From assembly GCA_944470555.2 (NCBI GenBank), contig OX104132.1, positions 17,989,755-18,053,754 on the forward strand: DNA of 64,000 nt, in the 5' to 3' direction. The notes below the pieces were generated by a model that did no database searches, was not told the origin of the DNA, and saw nothing but the letters and a program-made list of their open reading frames with translations. Below are positions 12,871-22,424 of the stretch, piece after piece. Origin of the DNA: Heterobilharzia americana (Eukaryota > Platyhelminthes > Trematoda > Strigeidida > Schistosomatidae). How positions within the stretch are numbered: position 1 is the stretch's first letter; the number at the start of each line of letters is the position of its first letter. The translations under genes were made by a program, and so were the position numbers.

Positions 12871-13734
12871 CGACAAAGTTAGCCTTTAACGAATTTCTTA
12901 CTTTTCTACGTCTACACTACAGGTAACGATATTCTAAAGGTTTATTTGTTACAGAATGAATAATGATCGACTTGTTATTTGTTATAGTGTAAGATATGAT
13001 CGTTTTCACGTTGATTTTGAAAAATATTCTGTATTTTGATGAGACAGATTTCAGTTTTTAGGGTAGCAAGGTTTTCTTAAAACTAAAGTTGTTATTTTCT
13101 GTTTTCAATCAATATAATCATATTTATGAACGCATAAGCTGTTTGTACAAATATCGGTATGTTTGAAATAAAGTAATTCTAGTAATTAACCCGAATAATC
13201 TGGTCTCACATTCTTCAGCTGCAGAATTTTTGGGTGAAACCTTAGAATTTATTTTATTTCGAACACGTTAAGGTATATAAAAGTATAGCTGATCATAATT
13301 CATGTAAAATTTTAACCGGGCACACAATATTTGTGAAATTATTTCATCGAATCATTATCAGTGTTCATATAAATCGTTTTGCCGTCATCATTAGCTATTT
13401 TTACCTATAGATAAATTATAATAGTTGGGCCAAGGTCATATAACTTGATCACTTACAGTTAGATTGTTGAAGTCAGTCAGTAGAGTTTTGAACTCATAAA
13501 AGTATATCTATAACCCGAAGGGAACTGATATTTCTTCAGTGAGTGTATCTTATATCACTCAGAATTTCAATTAGATACTTTACCACTGAGTTATTATGGT
13601 CACGTTGACACCCTGCAGGACTGAAATAAATACGTCAATTTACCATTCAAGAGTGACCGTTTTCATGTTGCAAAGTTGACACTAAAGAATAGTGATCAAC
13701 AAATGATTCAGTGCCGCGTGAATCAATCTAATCC
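12871..13734. other. No feature seen
   Basis: AT-rich. It could include the unrecognisable 5' region of the decayed PLE just before it. Confidence 0.4.
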
Positions 13735-14045
13735 AACTCAATGGACGATCACTTGTGGTTTGAACAGCTTAGCTATGAGGTCCTTGACTGTGATACTGAG
13801 TGGTATTTAGCTTTTTGAGAAGAAGCCAGTTTCGTAACGGTTCCTTCTGAGTGTCAGCAGATCCAAATCATAGGTTAACGGCTTTCTGGCAATTTCCTTC
13901 AACTACATAACATCAACTAAAGTACACGGTGATGTGGAGTCTTTTAGCTCAATGACCACGTTGATAAGTGACCAATAGAATTCGACAAGTACTTAAAATT
14001 GGGCAGTATGAAATTTATTGTTTTTCAGTGACCAATGATTACATC
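13735..14045 (+). mobile_element. Family C tRNA-derived SINE-like copy
   Basis: Aligns with 32640-32995. A worn tRNA-like stretch (TTAGCTATGAGG..GACTGTGATACTGAG, about 13770-13810) is followed by GGCTTTCTGGCAATTTCC, CATAACATCAACTA, then a 3' body ending with TGACCAATAGAATTCGAC and CAGTGACCAATG. Non-coding. The ribozyme-like centre is not recognisable in this copy. Confidence 0.6.
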
Positions 14046-14307
14046 TGATAGTGTTCGATTGTGATTACACTAAGGAATTCTAAAAAATGCACTAAAGTCT
14101 TTACCGTTGGGACGGATTTGAAAAGAATAGGAATAATCTTCAGTAAAATAGACGAGTCTTTTATAATACCTCGGCAGGCATGTCACATGAACATTTTTCC
14201 GGTACATCAGACTTATGCTCACAGTTGTGATAAAATTCTAAATAACACGTCAGAGTATTCGGAGTTAGGCACAATTCTATAAATTAATATCTATTTCTAA
14301 GGTAGTA

Positions 14308-14738
14308 TTTATTACTGAGTGACACTAGTTGAAGAACTATTGAAAAGCTGGGAGTTCTAGACAGTTGTTTCTTCCTCAAAATAGATTAGTGCATAGTGCT
14401 CATTAGCGACATGCTTGTAGATGAATATCTCTAAGATCTAATGAGTAGTAGTGACCTGCAGGATCAATCAATCGAAAGTGAGGCGGATATTGACCATAGA
14501 CCTTGGATGACAGTCGTACTGTACCCTGAATTGACAGAAGTTGGAAAGTGTAAGCAATTAAAACTCTGACCTAGTGGTTGGGTGGCTAATAGGTTCACCA
14601 TGAAACTTTAAGGTCCTGAGTTAGGTCCTAGGTGCGCACTGCTTAGGAGAAACAGTTATCCAGTGGTCTTAGGTTTTTCTGTAATTGATGTCAGTTCATG
14701 ATGAATACTACGTTAAAATTAAAATTCCTACTAACCTC
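14308..14738 (+). mobile_element. Family B SINE-like element, near full length
   Basis: Runs from one inverted arm (GGTAGTATTTATTACTGAGTGACAC) to the other (GATGTCAGTTCATGATGAATACTAC). The internal block (CATTAGCGACATGC; TTGGATGACAGTCGTACTGTA) is followed by a tRNA-like segment with a B box (GAGTTAGGTCC) and the ribozyme region at about 14634-14668. Stem II and its loop have been lost there: the sequence reads GCGCACTG CTTAGGA GAAACAG. The deletion ends fall in the two AGGA repeats of the consensus, so short-repeat slippage is the likely cause. Not catalytic. Confidence 0.75.
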
Positions 14739-15944
14739 ATAATAGTTAGTATACCTTTTTTTAACGAAGCATTTCTAAACTGGAAGTCGCTTTTCCCCAT
14801 GTTTTACCCTCAAAATATCAGAAAAGAGAATTATTTTAACTAAAGTATATTGGCTTCTTTATAAACGTCAATCTGTCTAGGCTTCACAATAACCAGATTT
14901 TTTTTAAGAGTTAAAACTTCATATTTCTTTCTGTCTGAATAGTTGTTTTGTTTTCAATTTTACATTTGCTTGTAAAGGATGTTTTTGAGGGACTGTCTTC
15001 ATATTTTATTTTATTTTATGATAATACGGAGGGGTTTTTTTTCTTGGTAATATAATCGAAAAATAATATCGAGATGATGATAAGAGAATAAGAAAAAAAA
15101 ATAATTATACTAACTTATTGACAAAAATTTTGAAAGTTAAAGTAGTAGACGAAGAAATAACATTAAAATTCTTTTCACTATTTTCAACATGAAAAGAAGG
15201 GAACATTAATCAGGTGTAGAATGTAACACTCTACACAGGTATGTGTGGTTTTATGTTCATATTTATGTAATGTGTTTTATATTATTAAAACTGTGTGCAT
15301 ATTTCACTGGATTTCTGGTTTGATTCATTCAATAGAAAAATGCATAGCTTCATCAGAAAAACAGTTCACTATACATTAAAAAAATACTTTTTATCAGTTT
15401 AGATAGTATTCAAACAACTTTCAACCAGTAGGAGTTATACAAGACAAGGAATTCGCAGACAAGAGTGTAAGAGACTTTAGTTATCGCTTTTTAAGACTTA
15501 GCAGTTCTATAAATGAAGAAATTTTTATTTGAGATCTGTTTGTAGTTTACTTTTCCAGCAGAAGTCATATAATTCATTTTACAAGCGTTAAACATGTCAT
15601 AAAAGGTGAATTTTCGCCTTTATTTTCATTGTTCACCCAAGCTGAAGGGATCGTCTCAAACTTCTTAATGCTTTAATTGGTTAGCTTACTGTATTTCGAC
15701 CCAATTTTCAAGGCTAAAAAAAAATTGTCTTCATACCGATCAGGTCATCAGATGAGTGACTAAACAATGGACGTTATTTATCCCATCTTCGGATGGCTAA
15801 CTTAGTTGAGAATTAAAAAATAACCACGCCGGACAGAGATAAAGATTATACATTTGTATAGTTTATTTGTAAAAGACAGCACTGTGGTATATCAATCTTA
15901 AAAGTATCATGAAAATAATTCCAAAATTTGCATGCAGTGACCGT
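14739..15944. other. No feature seen
   Basis: Strongly AT-rich, with A runs near 15095-15105. No frames or repeats recognised. Confidence 0.5.
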
Positions 15945-16955
15945 TGATTCGATGACCGAAGATTCAGTAATCAATCTCCCCTCTCTGTCTCTCCACTTAA
16001 TTATATTGGACTGATGTACAGTGGTTTTATCCTGTTCTGTGTTGTGTGGTTGTGTATTTTAATGCATGGATTGCAAAAACCAAGTTGTTTTCTGGATTAT
16101 TGATCTTATTGAGTTCTGTCATTCTATATTTAGCTAAATTCCCATAGTCGGGTGTTCTAGCAGATACCGATCAGCTGACTGGTTTGACCTGTGTACTTGA
16201 CCTCACAGTCATTAAATGGAAATTGATGAACTGGATTATTTTACTTGATCGAATCTGTGGAACCTTCAAACTGACAAAGATTATCTGTGAGTTTGCCACC
16301 CTAATGGCAGCTTCGTTGAGTGTCCTATATATATATATATCCTGATATACTCTTCCTATAGGGTAATACAGTGGAGGCTGTTTTCTTCTTTACTCTCGTG
16401 TTATCGTTATTACTTCATTTCTTATGCGTTCGTACGAATTTCTTGATAAACTGCAGAAGATAATTATTAACGCTCGTTTTATGTACTTTGATTCCTTGTT
16501 TAGGTTCTTGCACACTGACTAGTCAGTTTTCTAGCCCTATCATTCAGACGTTTGACTAGGCCTGCCTTAACTAATATTGAATTGGATGATTTGAAGTCTA
16601 GATTTCTGTTGGTGTATGTCGATATGTTCCGATTTCAACACAGTGAATATGTCATCCACATATCACCACCTTCTTTTTGGTGCAGGATTAAATGTTTGTA
16701 AAGCCATGTTTTCTCAACTATCCATAAATATATCTGCTTGGATTGGGAATATTGGCTGTCCTATTGCTGCTCCTTCTGTTTGTATGTATATTTTGTCTTT
16801 AAACTTGAAGACTGTGGGGATCAGACACAACTCTATGCCTAATATGATCTCATTAATCGATATCTTAGTTCTATGAGTAAGTTCTGAGCAAATATTTAGT
16901 TGACTTCTGCTTGCCTCCAGTACCATATTGATTGGTTTATTAGTATAAAGACTTG
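15945..16955 (-). mobile_element. Penelope-like element 1, internal and 3' part, broken
   Basis: Minus-strand reading gives the PLE order from 16955 downwards. First comes an RT palm with NMVLEASRSQLNICSELTHR and AAIGQPIFPIQADIFMDS. A preserved catalytic strand YVDDIF follows at 16645-16662, preceded by a stop. Then come a thumb region and, near 15960-16060, the C-terminal TESL-type end. Compared with the copy at 51350-53610, about 148 bases are missing at about 16614, exactly between two GTCGAT hexamers. Catalytic Asp residues survive here although the frame is dead. Confidence 0.85.
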
Positions 16956-17092
16956 TTACATTGATATGATTATGAGCAGTGATAACTGATGCTCGAAACG
17001 TTTTTATCAAGTAAATAATACCGTACCTTTGTTTGTTATAAATGAAATAAATAAGTCTAGTATGGAATTACATTCTACCGCAGTGCCTTAGT
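16956..17092 (+). mobile_element. PLE-1 3' terminal segment in inverted orientation
   Basis: ATTGATATGATTATGAGCAG and ATGCTCGAAACG match the 3' untranslated region of the PLE-1 copies at 8385-9030 and 51350-53610, but on the opposite strand to the RT fragment it adjoins at about 16955. PLE insertions are known to have inverted or tandem partial copies at their 5' ends, and this junction fits that pattern. Confidence 0.75.
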
Positions 17093-17933
17093 TTTACACT
17101 TATGTTACAGATTAAATTTTGTTTCAAAATTTGTTTGTTAATGCCAAACAAGTATTAACTTACAACTATGCCTAGTAATTATTATCCACGTGATTGACTG
17201 AAAAATGATCTTGAAGTCAAAAGGTTTCTATAGCATATGAAACATCTTAATAGAGATAAAACAGTTTGTGTTTTTTTCTTTGAATTCTGTATAGTTTAGT
17301 GAAAGTACCTACACTGTTGATCATTAATGGATATACATTCTAGCCAAATGTATATGAACTAGAATTCAATTCGTATTCACAAAACATTTTTGTATGTTTA
17401 TACATAGGGGAATTTGTTATTGTTACTGTTTTAAGATGGATTATGATTTTTATGATTAATACAACGATTTAGAATGTAGCGTGATGAATTTCTGATATAA
17501 TTTGAACATTTTATCGAAAAATATGAATTAAACGTGATTAATCTTAGTTTTTCATATCATTTCGTGTTTTTGTATATTAACTGGGTGTTTACAAAAGAAT
17601 TGATACCTTTTTTTTAGTCTGCTTTATCTATTTTCTACTTGTTAAATTTATTAGATGTTTCAAGATTTACACTACATGAATTAAAAGTTAAATATGAATG
17701 AAGAATATTCTTCTTAATCACCTTTTGTCAATTTCTAAGGTTATAAAACCAAATTCATTAACATTTTAAAACATTAAAACATATTGCTACATGTTTGAAT
17801 GTGACAAGATTGAATTTTACCGGTCATAGTTATATTATACCGTTCAGAAGATTTACGTCTTTTTATTGTTTTGTCGAAATTTAAAAAGAGAACTGATTGT
17901 ATTCAATTTTAAGGCTTAAGCGGATTTTATTGA
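17093..17933. other. No feature seen
   Basis: AT-rich, no long frame, no recognised repeat. Confidence 0.5.
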
Positions 17934-18230
17934 TTTCAGGTTGATATTCATCATGCACTGACGTCAGTTGGCGAAACCTTGGAAACCTGAGAGCATTGGA
18001 TATCTGTTTTTTCCTAGTATGGGATTGCTTGCGAGCACCTTGCCAGGATCAAGCCCAATACTTTCAGGTTCTGGCAGAGGAAGTGACAGTGGTAGGGAAT
18101 TAGGATCATTAGATTCTGACCCAGTGGCTCAGTGGTACTGAGCTGGTCACGGAGTCTGAAGGTCCTAGGATGAAACACTTGTCCAGTTATCTCAGGTTTC
18201 CAAATGATGTCAGTCCATAATGAACACCAA
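17934..18230 (+). mobile_element. Family B SINE-like element, short form
   Basis: Left arm TCAGGTTGATATTCATCATG and TGACGTCAGTTGGCG. The tRNA-like segment with an A-box-like TGGCTCAGTGGTACTGAGC lies at about 18120-18145. The right arm ends AAATGATGTCAGTCCATAATG. The ribozyme region is partly deleted (GATGAAACACTTGTCCAGT at about 18167). Arms face each other as inverted repeats, as in the palindrome at 26020-26296. Confidence 0.7.
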
Positions 18231-18544
18231 TTTATCATTGAGGATAAAGAAAAAGAAAAAAAACATGCGAGAGTACGTTATGCGTTCAGAAGGCGTTTAA
18301 AAGATTAAAACAAACTGAAAGGGGAGAGTGTGATAGAATATACTTGATAGGGAATTTTATGACAGCCCAAGATTTAATCAGGCCATCTTAACAAGGAGCG
18401 CTAAACATAGTGCAACTTTGAAGTCTACTACTAATTTTCTTTCCTCATATAGTGCACATTCAACATACCTGCCCATCGGTCATTTGACTCTACTTTACAC
18501 TCAACTTACCACTACGATTGATATACATATCTTAAGATGAATGG

Positions 18545-18872
18545 GGACTTTAATTTTAATGTAGCATTTGCCATGGGCTGACATGGGTTGGAGAAGTGCT
18601 GAAAGCCTGAAAGCACTGAACTGCTGTTTCTTCCTAAAATAGAGCTCCTCAGCACTGCACACTCGCTACCCCACCTTACAAGAAGTCTAATTCAAGACAA
18701 TCACGTCTCGGAGTGAACCCGTTAACCAGTCACCCACAGCTGACAGTTAAATGGTTCATAGCTTCTTAATTGTCAGTTCTCAGTATAAAGTGACTATCAT
18801 GCAAGGTTTTCAGTTGACATCTACTTCACTTCCAACTGTTTGAACCTACAGGTCAGTTCATGATGAATACAA
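18545..18872 (-). mobile_element. Family B SINE-like element, minus orientation
   Basis: The minus strand reads the internal block (AAGTAGATGTCAACTGAAAA) on the right, then ribozyme-like sequence at about 18609-18660: intact core CTGAGGA and GAAA, with stem I pairing five of six positions. Stem II (GCTC against GGAA) and stem III each carry mismatches. The termini match the family arms. No protein. Confidence 0.65.
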
Positions 18873-18944
18873 CCTTAAAAAAATGTTATATTTGAAAAAA
18901 TAACTAAAAGTCTCCTTAACTTCAGAACACATTACAGTGTAGTT

Positions 18945-19160
18945 AAAATGAAAAGCCTCGACCGATGAGGTCAACCAGTCGAAGGTCAAGCGGGTGTTAA
19001 CTAAAGACCTTGGATAGTAGTCACCCTATATCGCTAACTGACAGAAGTCGAAAGCTGTGGACCATTGACCGTGAAACCGGAGGGGGTTGATTTCGATTCA
19101 TAACGGATTGGGGGAGTGGGTGCGTATGCACTTATAAAGAGTCTCACACTAGAACGAAAC
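18945..19160 (+). mobile_element. Family B SINE-like element, partial
   Basis: Begins inside the internal block (GATGAGGTCAACCAGTCGAA; ACTGACAGAAGTCGAAAGC), skips most of the tRNA-like block and ends in a damaged ribozyme stretch (AGAGTCTCACACTAGAACG then AAAC) near 19128-19158. Confidence 0.6.
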
Positions 19161-20667
19161 AAATGTTCAATACATATTCAAGTAAAATTGTCATCCATAA
19201 ACTTAAAAATTCCAATTGTAATTATAATTTTGTATCCATTCCAAAATGGATTCGCTCTAAATTTGGTTAGTAATATGTTGACGAGTTTGTTTTTATTGCT
19301 GAAGAACCTGACAAGCGGTTATTGCCAAGAGTATTTTCGTTCATATTTGACTTTTAAATTTATTGGTACGAAACTATCAATTCCGGTTGATTACACTAGA
19401 AAAGTTAAAACAGCTTGATGGTATATTTTGATAATAGGATAACATACATTCTTGAGATTCACATAGTTTACTTCTTACTGCCTTATCATTCATTATCATA
19501 ATACTACAAGGTTTCAGTAGGTATCAAGACTTTTGTGTTTTTCAAACAACAGACATTATTGGAAAACTATTTAGGCGTTTGTAAAGATATTCTGCACATC
19601 TAAAAGTGATTTGTGTTAGGAATCAATATGAGTGGGATGAATTTGGCGTTTTTCGTTCATGCAACCAGTTTCCAGTCAAGATTGACTATTCACTCATTGG
19701 AATCTATGGCGCTAAGAAGCAGTGGTACATCATGTTCTGACTGCATCTTATATCAGAATACCAAAGTTTTTTAGGCTATTTTCTTTAAAATGTTAGATAA
19801 CGGCAAGCTACAGTTGGAAAAATATGTATGACATGCCCGAAAGTATATGTGAACTTGCTTGTTATTCTGTGGAGAATTGTGAACATCTCAGGATATTAAG
19901 ATACTGATTGTTCAATGGATGTTAAAATAAACGGTTTATGGATTCATTTGTTGTTTGCTGAGAGTCAGTAAGTAAGTATAAGGCATTCTAATCATTTATA
20001 TGGAATCGGTGTAATGTGTTAGACTTACGCTTCATGCCTGTTAACGTTTGTCAGTAATGATTATCCACAAGCTTCAAGGAACATGTGATTCTTCTTTATA
20101 AATAGGAATGTGAAGACGTAGATGTCACCATCATGCACTCTGAGTCATCTCCTTTTTTGTTGCCGAAAAGATAACATATGTAGGTTTTAAGTGCTGAAGG
20201 AAATCCAATGGTCAATTTGATGAATTTAAGACCAAAAAACGTTACTGAATGCTCCTAAATCTCATATTCAAGCATTTCAGTGACAGAATTTTCTAGGAAA
20301 CAGCTATCAATCATACTGTTCGTCAAAATCTCGTTCCTCATTATGTGAAAGACAATAATTCGTCTTCAATTTTATAGTGAACCATTAAGTTAACTATAGA
20401 AAACTTGTTATTATTTGAAGACTCCTTCAAAGCCTTGAACTTGTTGCGACTAAGCCTTTCAACAAGAGTTTTAATGACATATGTGAGTAGCTGAAGTATT
20501 GGCGATTCAAAATCTGAAACTATTATTAAGCGTTCAACAGAAGCATGTACAAACGTTCTTTACAATAGTCATGGAAATAGAATGATCATTCTAGGTAATT
20601 CCCACAAGATGCGATTTTATTTCATTCTCTAATCATCTATTAGTTTTTAGCATAAGGGCTTTTATAT
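19161..20667. other. No supported gene
   Basis: AT-rich. The 100-codon plus-strand frame 19116-19418 starts inside the neighbouring SINE and shows no motif, so I do not call it a gene. Confidence 0.5.
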
Positions 20668-20816
20668 GATACCGTCGTTGATTGGTCCAAATTGATCGGT
20701 CTCTATTAGCATACTTGTTCCTGTGCGGATGCCCCGATATTGCCAGCAATCTAATCCTCACAGGAACCCATATGCTAATAGAGACCGACCAATTCAGTCC
20801 AGTCAACGACGGTATC
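20668..20816. repeat. Long hairpin, upstream module of SINE family A
   Basis: GATACCGTCGTTGA at 20668 is mirrored by TCAACGACGGTATC ending at 20816. The arms continue inwards (CGGTCTCTATTAGCATA against TATGCTAATAGAGACCG; TTCCTGTG against CACAGGAA) for about 60 bp around a small centre (GATATTGCC). Related hairpins lie at 22063-22267 and 39335-39672, each just 5' of a family A SINE. Confidence 0.85.
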
Positions 20817-20861
20817 TTATAAAAACAATTATACTAAAAACTAAACTCGTCTCACAAGAGG

Positions 20862-21035
20862 TGGCTGTGGTGGCTCGGTGGTGTAGTGGATAACGCGCTG
20901 GCGTTTGAAGCGATGGGTCCAGAGTTTGAATCTCGGTGAGAACAAGATCACTCACTGGGAAGCAGGTACATCCAGCTGATGAGTCCCAAGAAGGACGAAA
21001 ATGCGCATCCTGGATTATACTGCTAGCCACGATCC
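20862..21035 (+). mobile_element. Family A SINE-like element (Sm-alpha type) with hammerhead
   Basis: tRNA-like head with an A-box region (TGGCTCGGTGGTGTAGTGG, about 20871-20889) and a B-box-like GAGTTTGAATC (about 20932-20942). It is followed by the linker AACAAGATCACTCACTGGGA and a hammerhead at 20961-21024, ending TGCTAGCCAC. This is the plan of the schistosome Sm-alpha retroposon, which is known to carry an active hammerhead. The Pol III promoter role is inferred from the boxes. This is the best-kept family A copy in the window. Confidence 0.85.
20961..21024 (+). ncRNA. Hammerhead ribozyme (type I, Sm-alpha class)
   Basis: The core CTGATGA is at 20976-20982. Stem II is GTCC/GGAC (20983-20996). 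GAAA follows at 20997-21000, then a loopless stem III ATGC/GCAT, with the cleavage-site C at 21009. Stem I pairs ATCCAG with CTGGAT, with distal GCAG/CTGC. One oddity is an extra A after GAAA compared with the usual core, which could slow or abolish cleavage. Stem III is ACGC/GCGT in the family A copy near 57390, so the second pair has changed on both sides. Confidence 0.8.
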
Positions 21036-21040
21036 GCCAT

Positions 21041-22062
21041 TAACATCCACTAGTTTTCCTATCTATATTATGTGAATCCACTTTTTTTTATTGTCGGTGG
21101 ATATTATTCCTTGCAGTTTACAGCATCAATTTCGATGAGGTTCTTTGAGATATGCTATAGAACGCTGTTAATCGGGAACCATATGGGTTACATTTGTTGC
21201 TTAAAATAAAATCCATCAAATAGGACGGTAATTTTTTTACTCCTAAATACCGCTTTCAATAGGAAAAAGGGAGAAGACAATTACAATTAAGAAAAATGCT
21301 ACCTTTCAGTGAAATAACTCCCTTACTTACAATTTCGTAAATACATGGTAGTAAAGATAGAACACTGCAAAGTAATTTTAGGTCATAGGTTCAAATAACT
21401 TGTATAACAAAATAAAGTTACCTAATATTCATGGGTGTTTAAAATAGGGAAATGAACAGATGCTTACTAAATAAGATACATTTATGTCGCAAGAGAATTA
21501 ACTGGAGGAATCGATCTTTTATGATGACCATACCGAAAAAAGAGGTTGTACATACTTTTGAATGTACGATGATGGTTTGAAAATCTCAGTTGCTGGTGCT
21601 TCAGCTATGCCCTGATGTCCTGGTGAACAATTTTAAAGAAACTACCAAAGGGAGCTAAGTGCCTTGAGTTTACGAAGTGTTCTTTTACAGAAATAAAATA
21701 TATTTCCATCCTCCCCTTATGATTCAGTCTTGGTAGTAGTCATCAACGCATTCCATGACGCCGGCATTATACGACTGATATACTTGGCTTTACAGGAGCA
21801 AGTAAACTCAAACAGAAATGCACTAATGTGACCCAGTGCACCAGCTTATTCGTCACGTGCATTCAGATGAGTTTTTTTATGGGATCATTTGATTCTAAGA
21901 TTGGCAGCAAAAGAAAAATTTCCATTTTTTCTATAATCGGATCTGCTTTTTCAGTTGTCTGATACTCGTAGAGTAAATGTGAAGTGGAAGAAACTGTTGT
22001 TGCACCAAACATCTCAATCTTCCTACGCAAAACGCAGAAAGCGTTTTCACTCTTTGTTGTTT
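21041..22062. other. No supported gene
   Basis: AT-rich. An 82-codon minus-strand frame (21863-22111) starts in the hairpin at 22063-22267 and runs out of it. It has balanced composition but no motif I recognise. Confidence 0.45.
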
Positions 22063-22267
22063 TTATTGTCCTAGCGTTGAGTGGATCAAACTGATCGGTC
22101 TCTATTGGCATGTGGGCTCCTGTGCGAATGCTTCAATATTGCCTGTGTTCGAATTTTATATTCATGATTAATATATAATTTAGACACAGGCAGTATTGAG
22201 GTATCTGTGCCGTAGCCCATACGCCAATAGAGACTGATCAATTCGGTTCACTCAACGACAGGATAAT
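22063..22267. repeat. Long hairpin, upstream module of SINE family A
   Basis: Arms 22063-22145 and about 22185-22267 are imperfect reverse complements (GTTGAGTGGATCAAACTGAT against ATCAATTCGGTTCACTCAAC; CAATATTGCCTGTGT against ACACAGGCAGTATTG). It has the same family of arm sequence as 20668-20816 and again sits about 30 bp before a family A tRNA-like head. Confidence 0.85.
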
Positions 22268-22295
22268 AGAAGCAGAAACATGGAAGTTACACCCA

Positions 22296-22424
22296 TCACA
22301 GAAGAAGTGGCAGTCGTAACTCGGTAGCCTAGTGGATAATACTCTGGCGTTTGAAGTCATTGGTTCTGGATTCAAGTTTTAAAAGAAACAACATCTCCCA
22401 AAGGGAGGCAGGTAAATCCGTATG
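22296..22424 (+). mobile_element. Family A SINE, 5' half, split by an RTE
   Basis: The tRNA-like head (AACTCGGTAGCCTAGTGGATA) and linker (CATCTCCCAAAGGGAGGCAG) are present, then the copy stops at TAAATCCGTATG (22413-22424), where the RTE begins. The remainder resumes at 25589. Confidence 0.85.

Noticed and set aside
16960..17010. TGATGCTCGAAACG stretch in PLE-1 3' ends, reminiscent of hammerhead core blocks
   Set aside because: PLEs are known to carry hammerheads, but no room exists for stem II between TGATG and GAAAC here and no stem I pairing was found.
21863..22111. 82-codon minus-strand frame with balanced composition
   Set aside because: It begins inside the hairpin module, has no motif, no homologous frame elsewhere and no visible gene context, so I do not call it a host gene.
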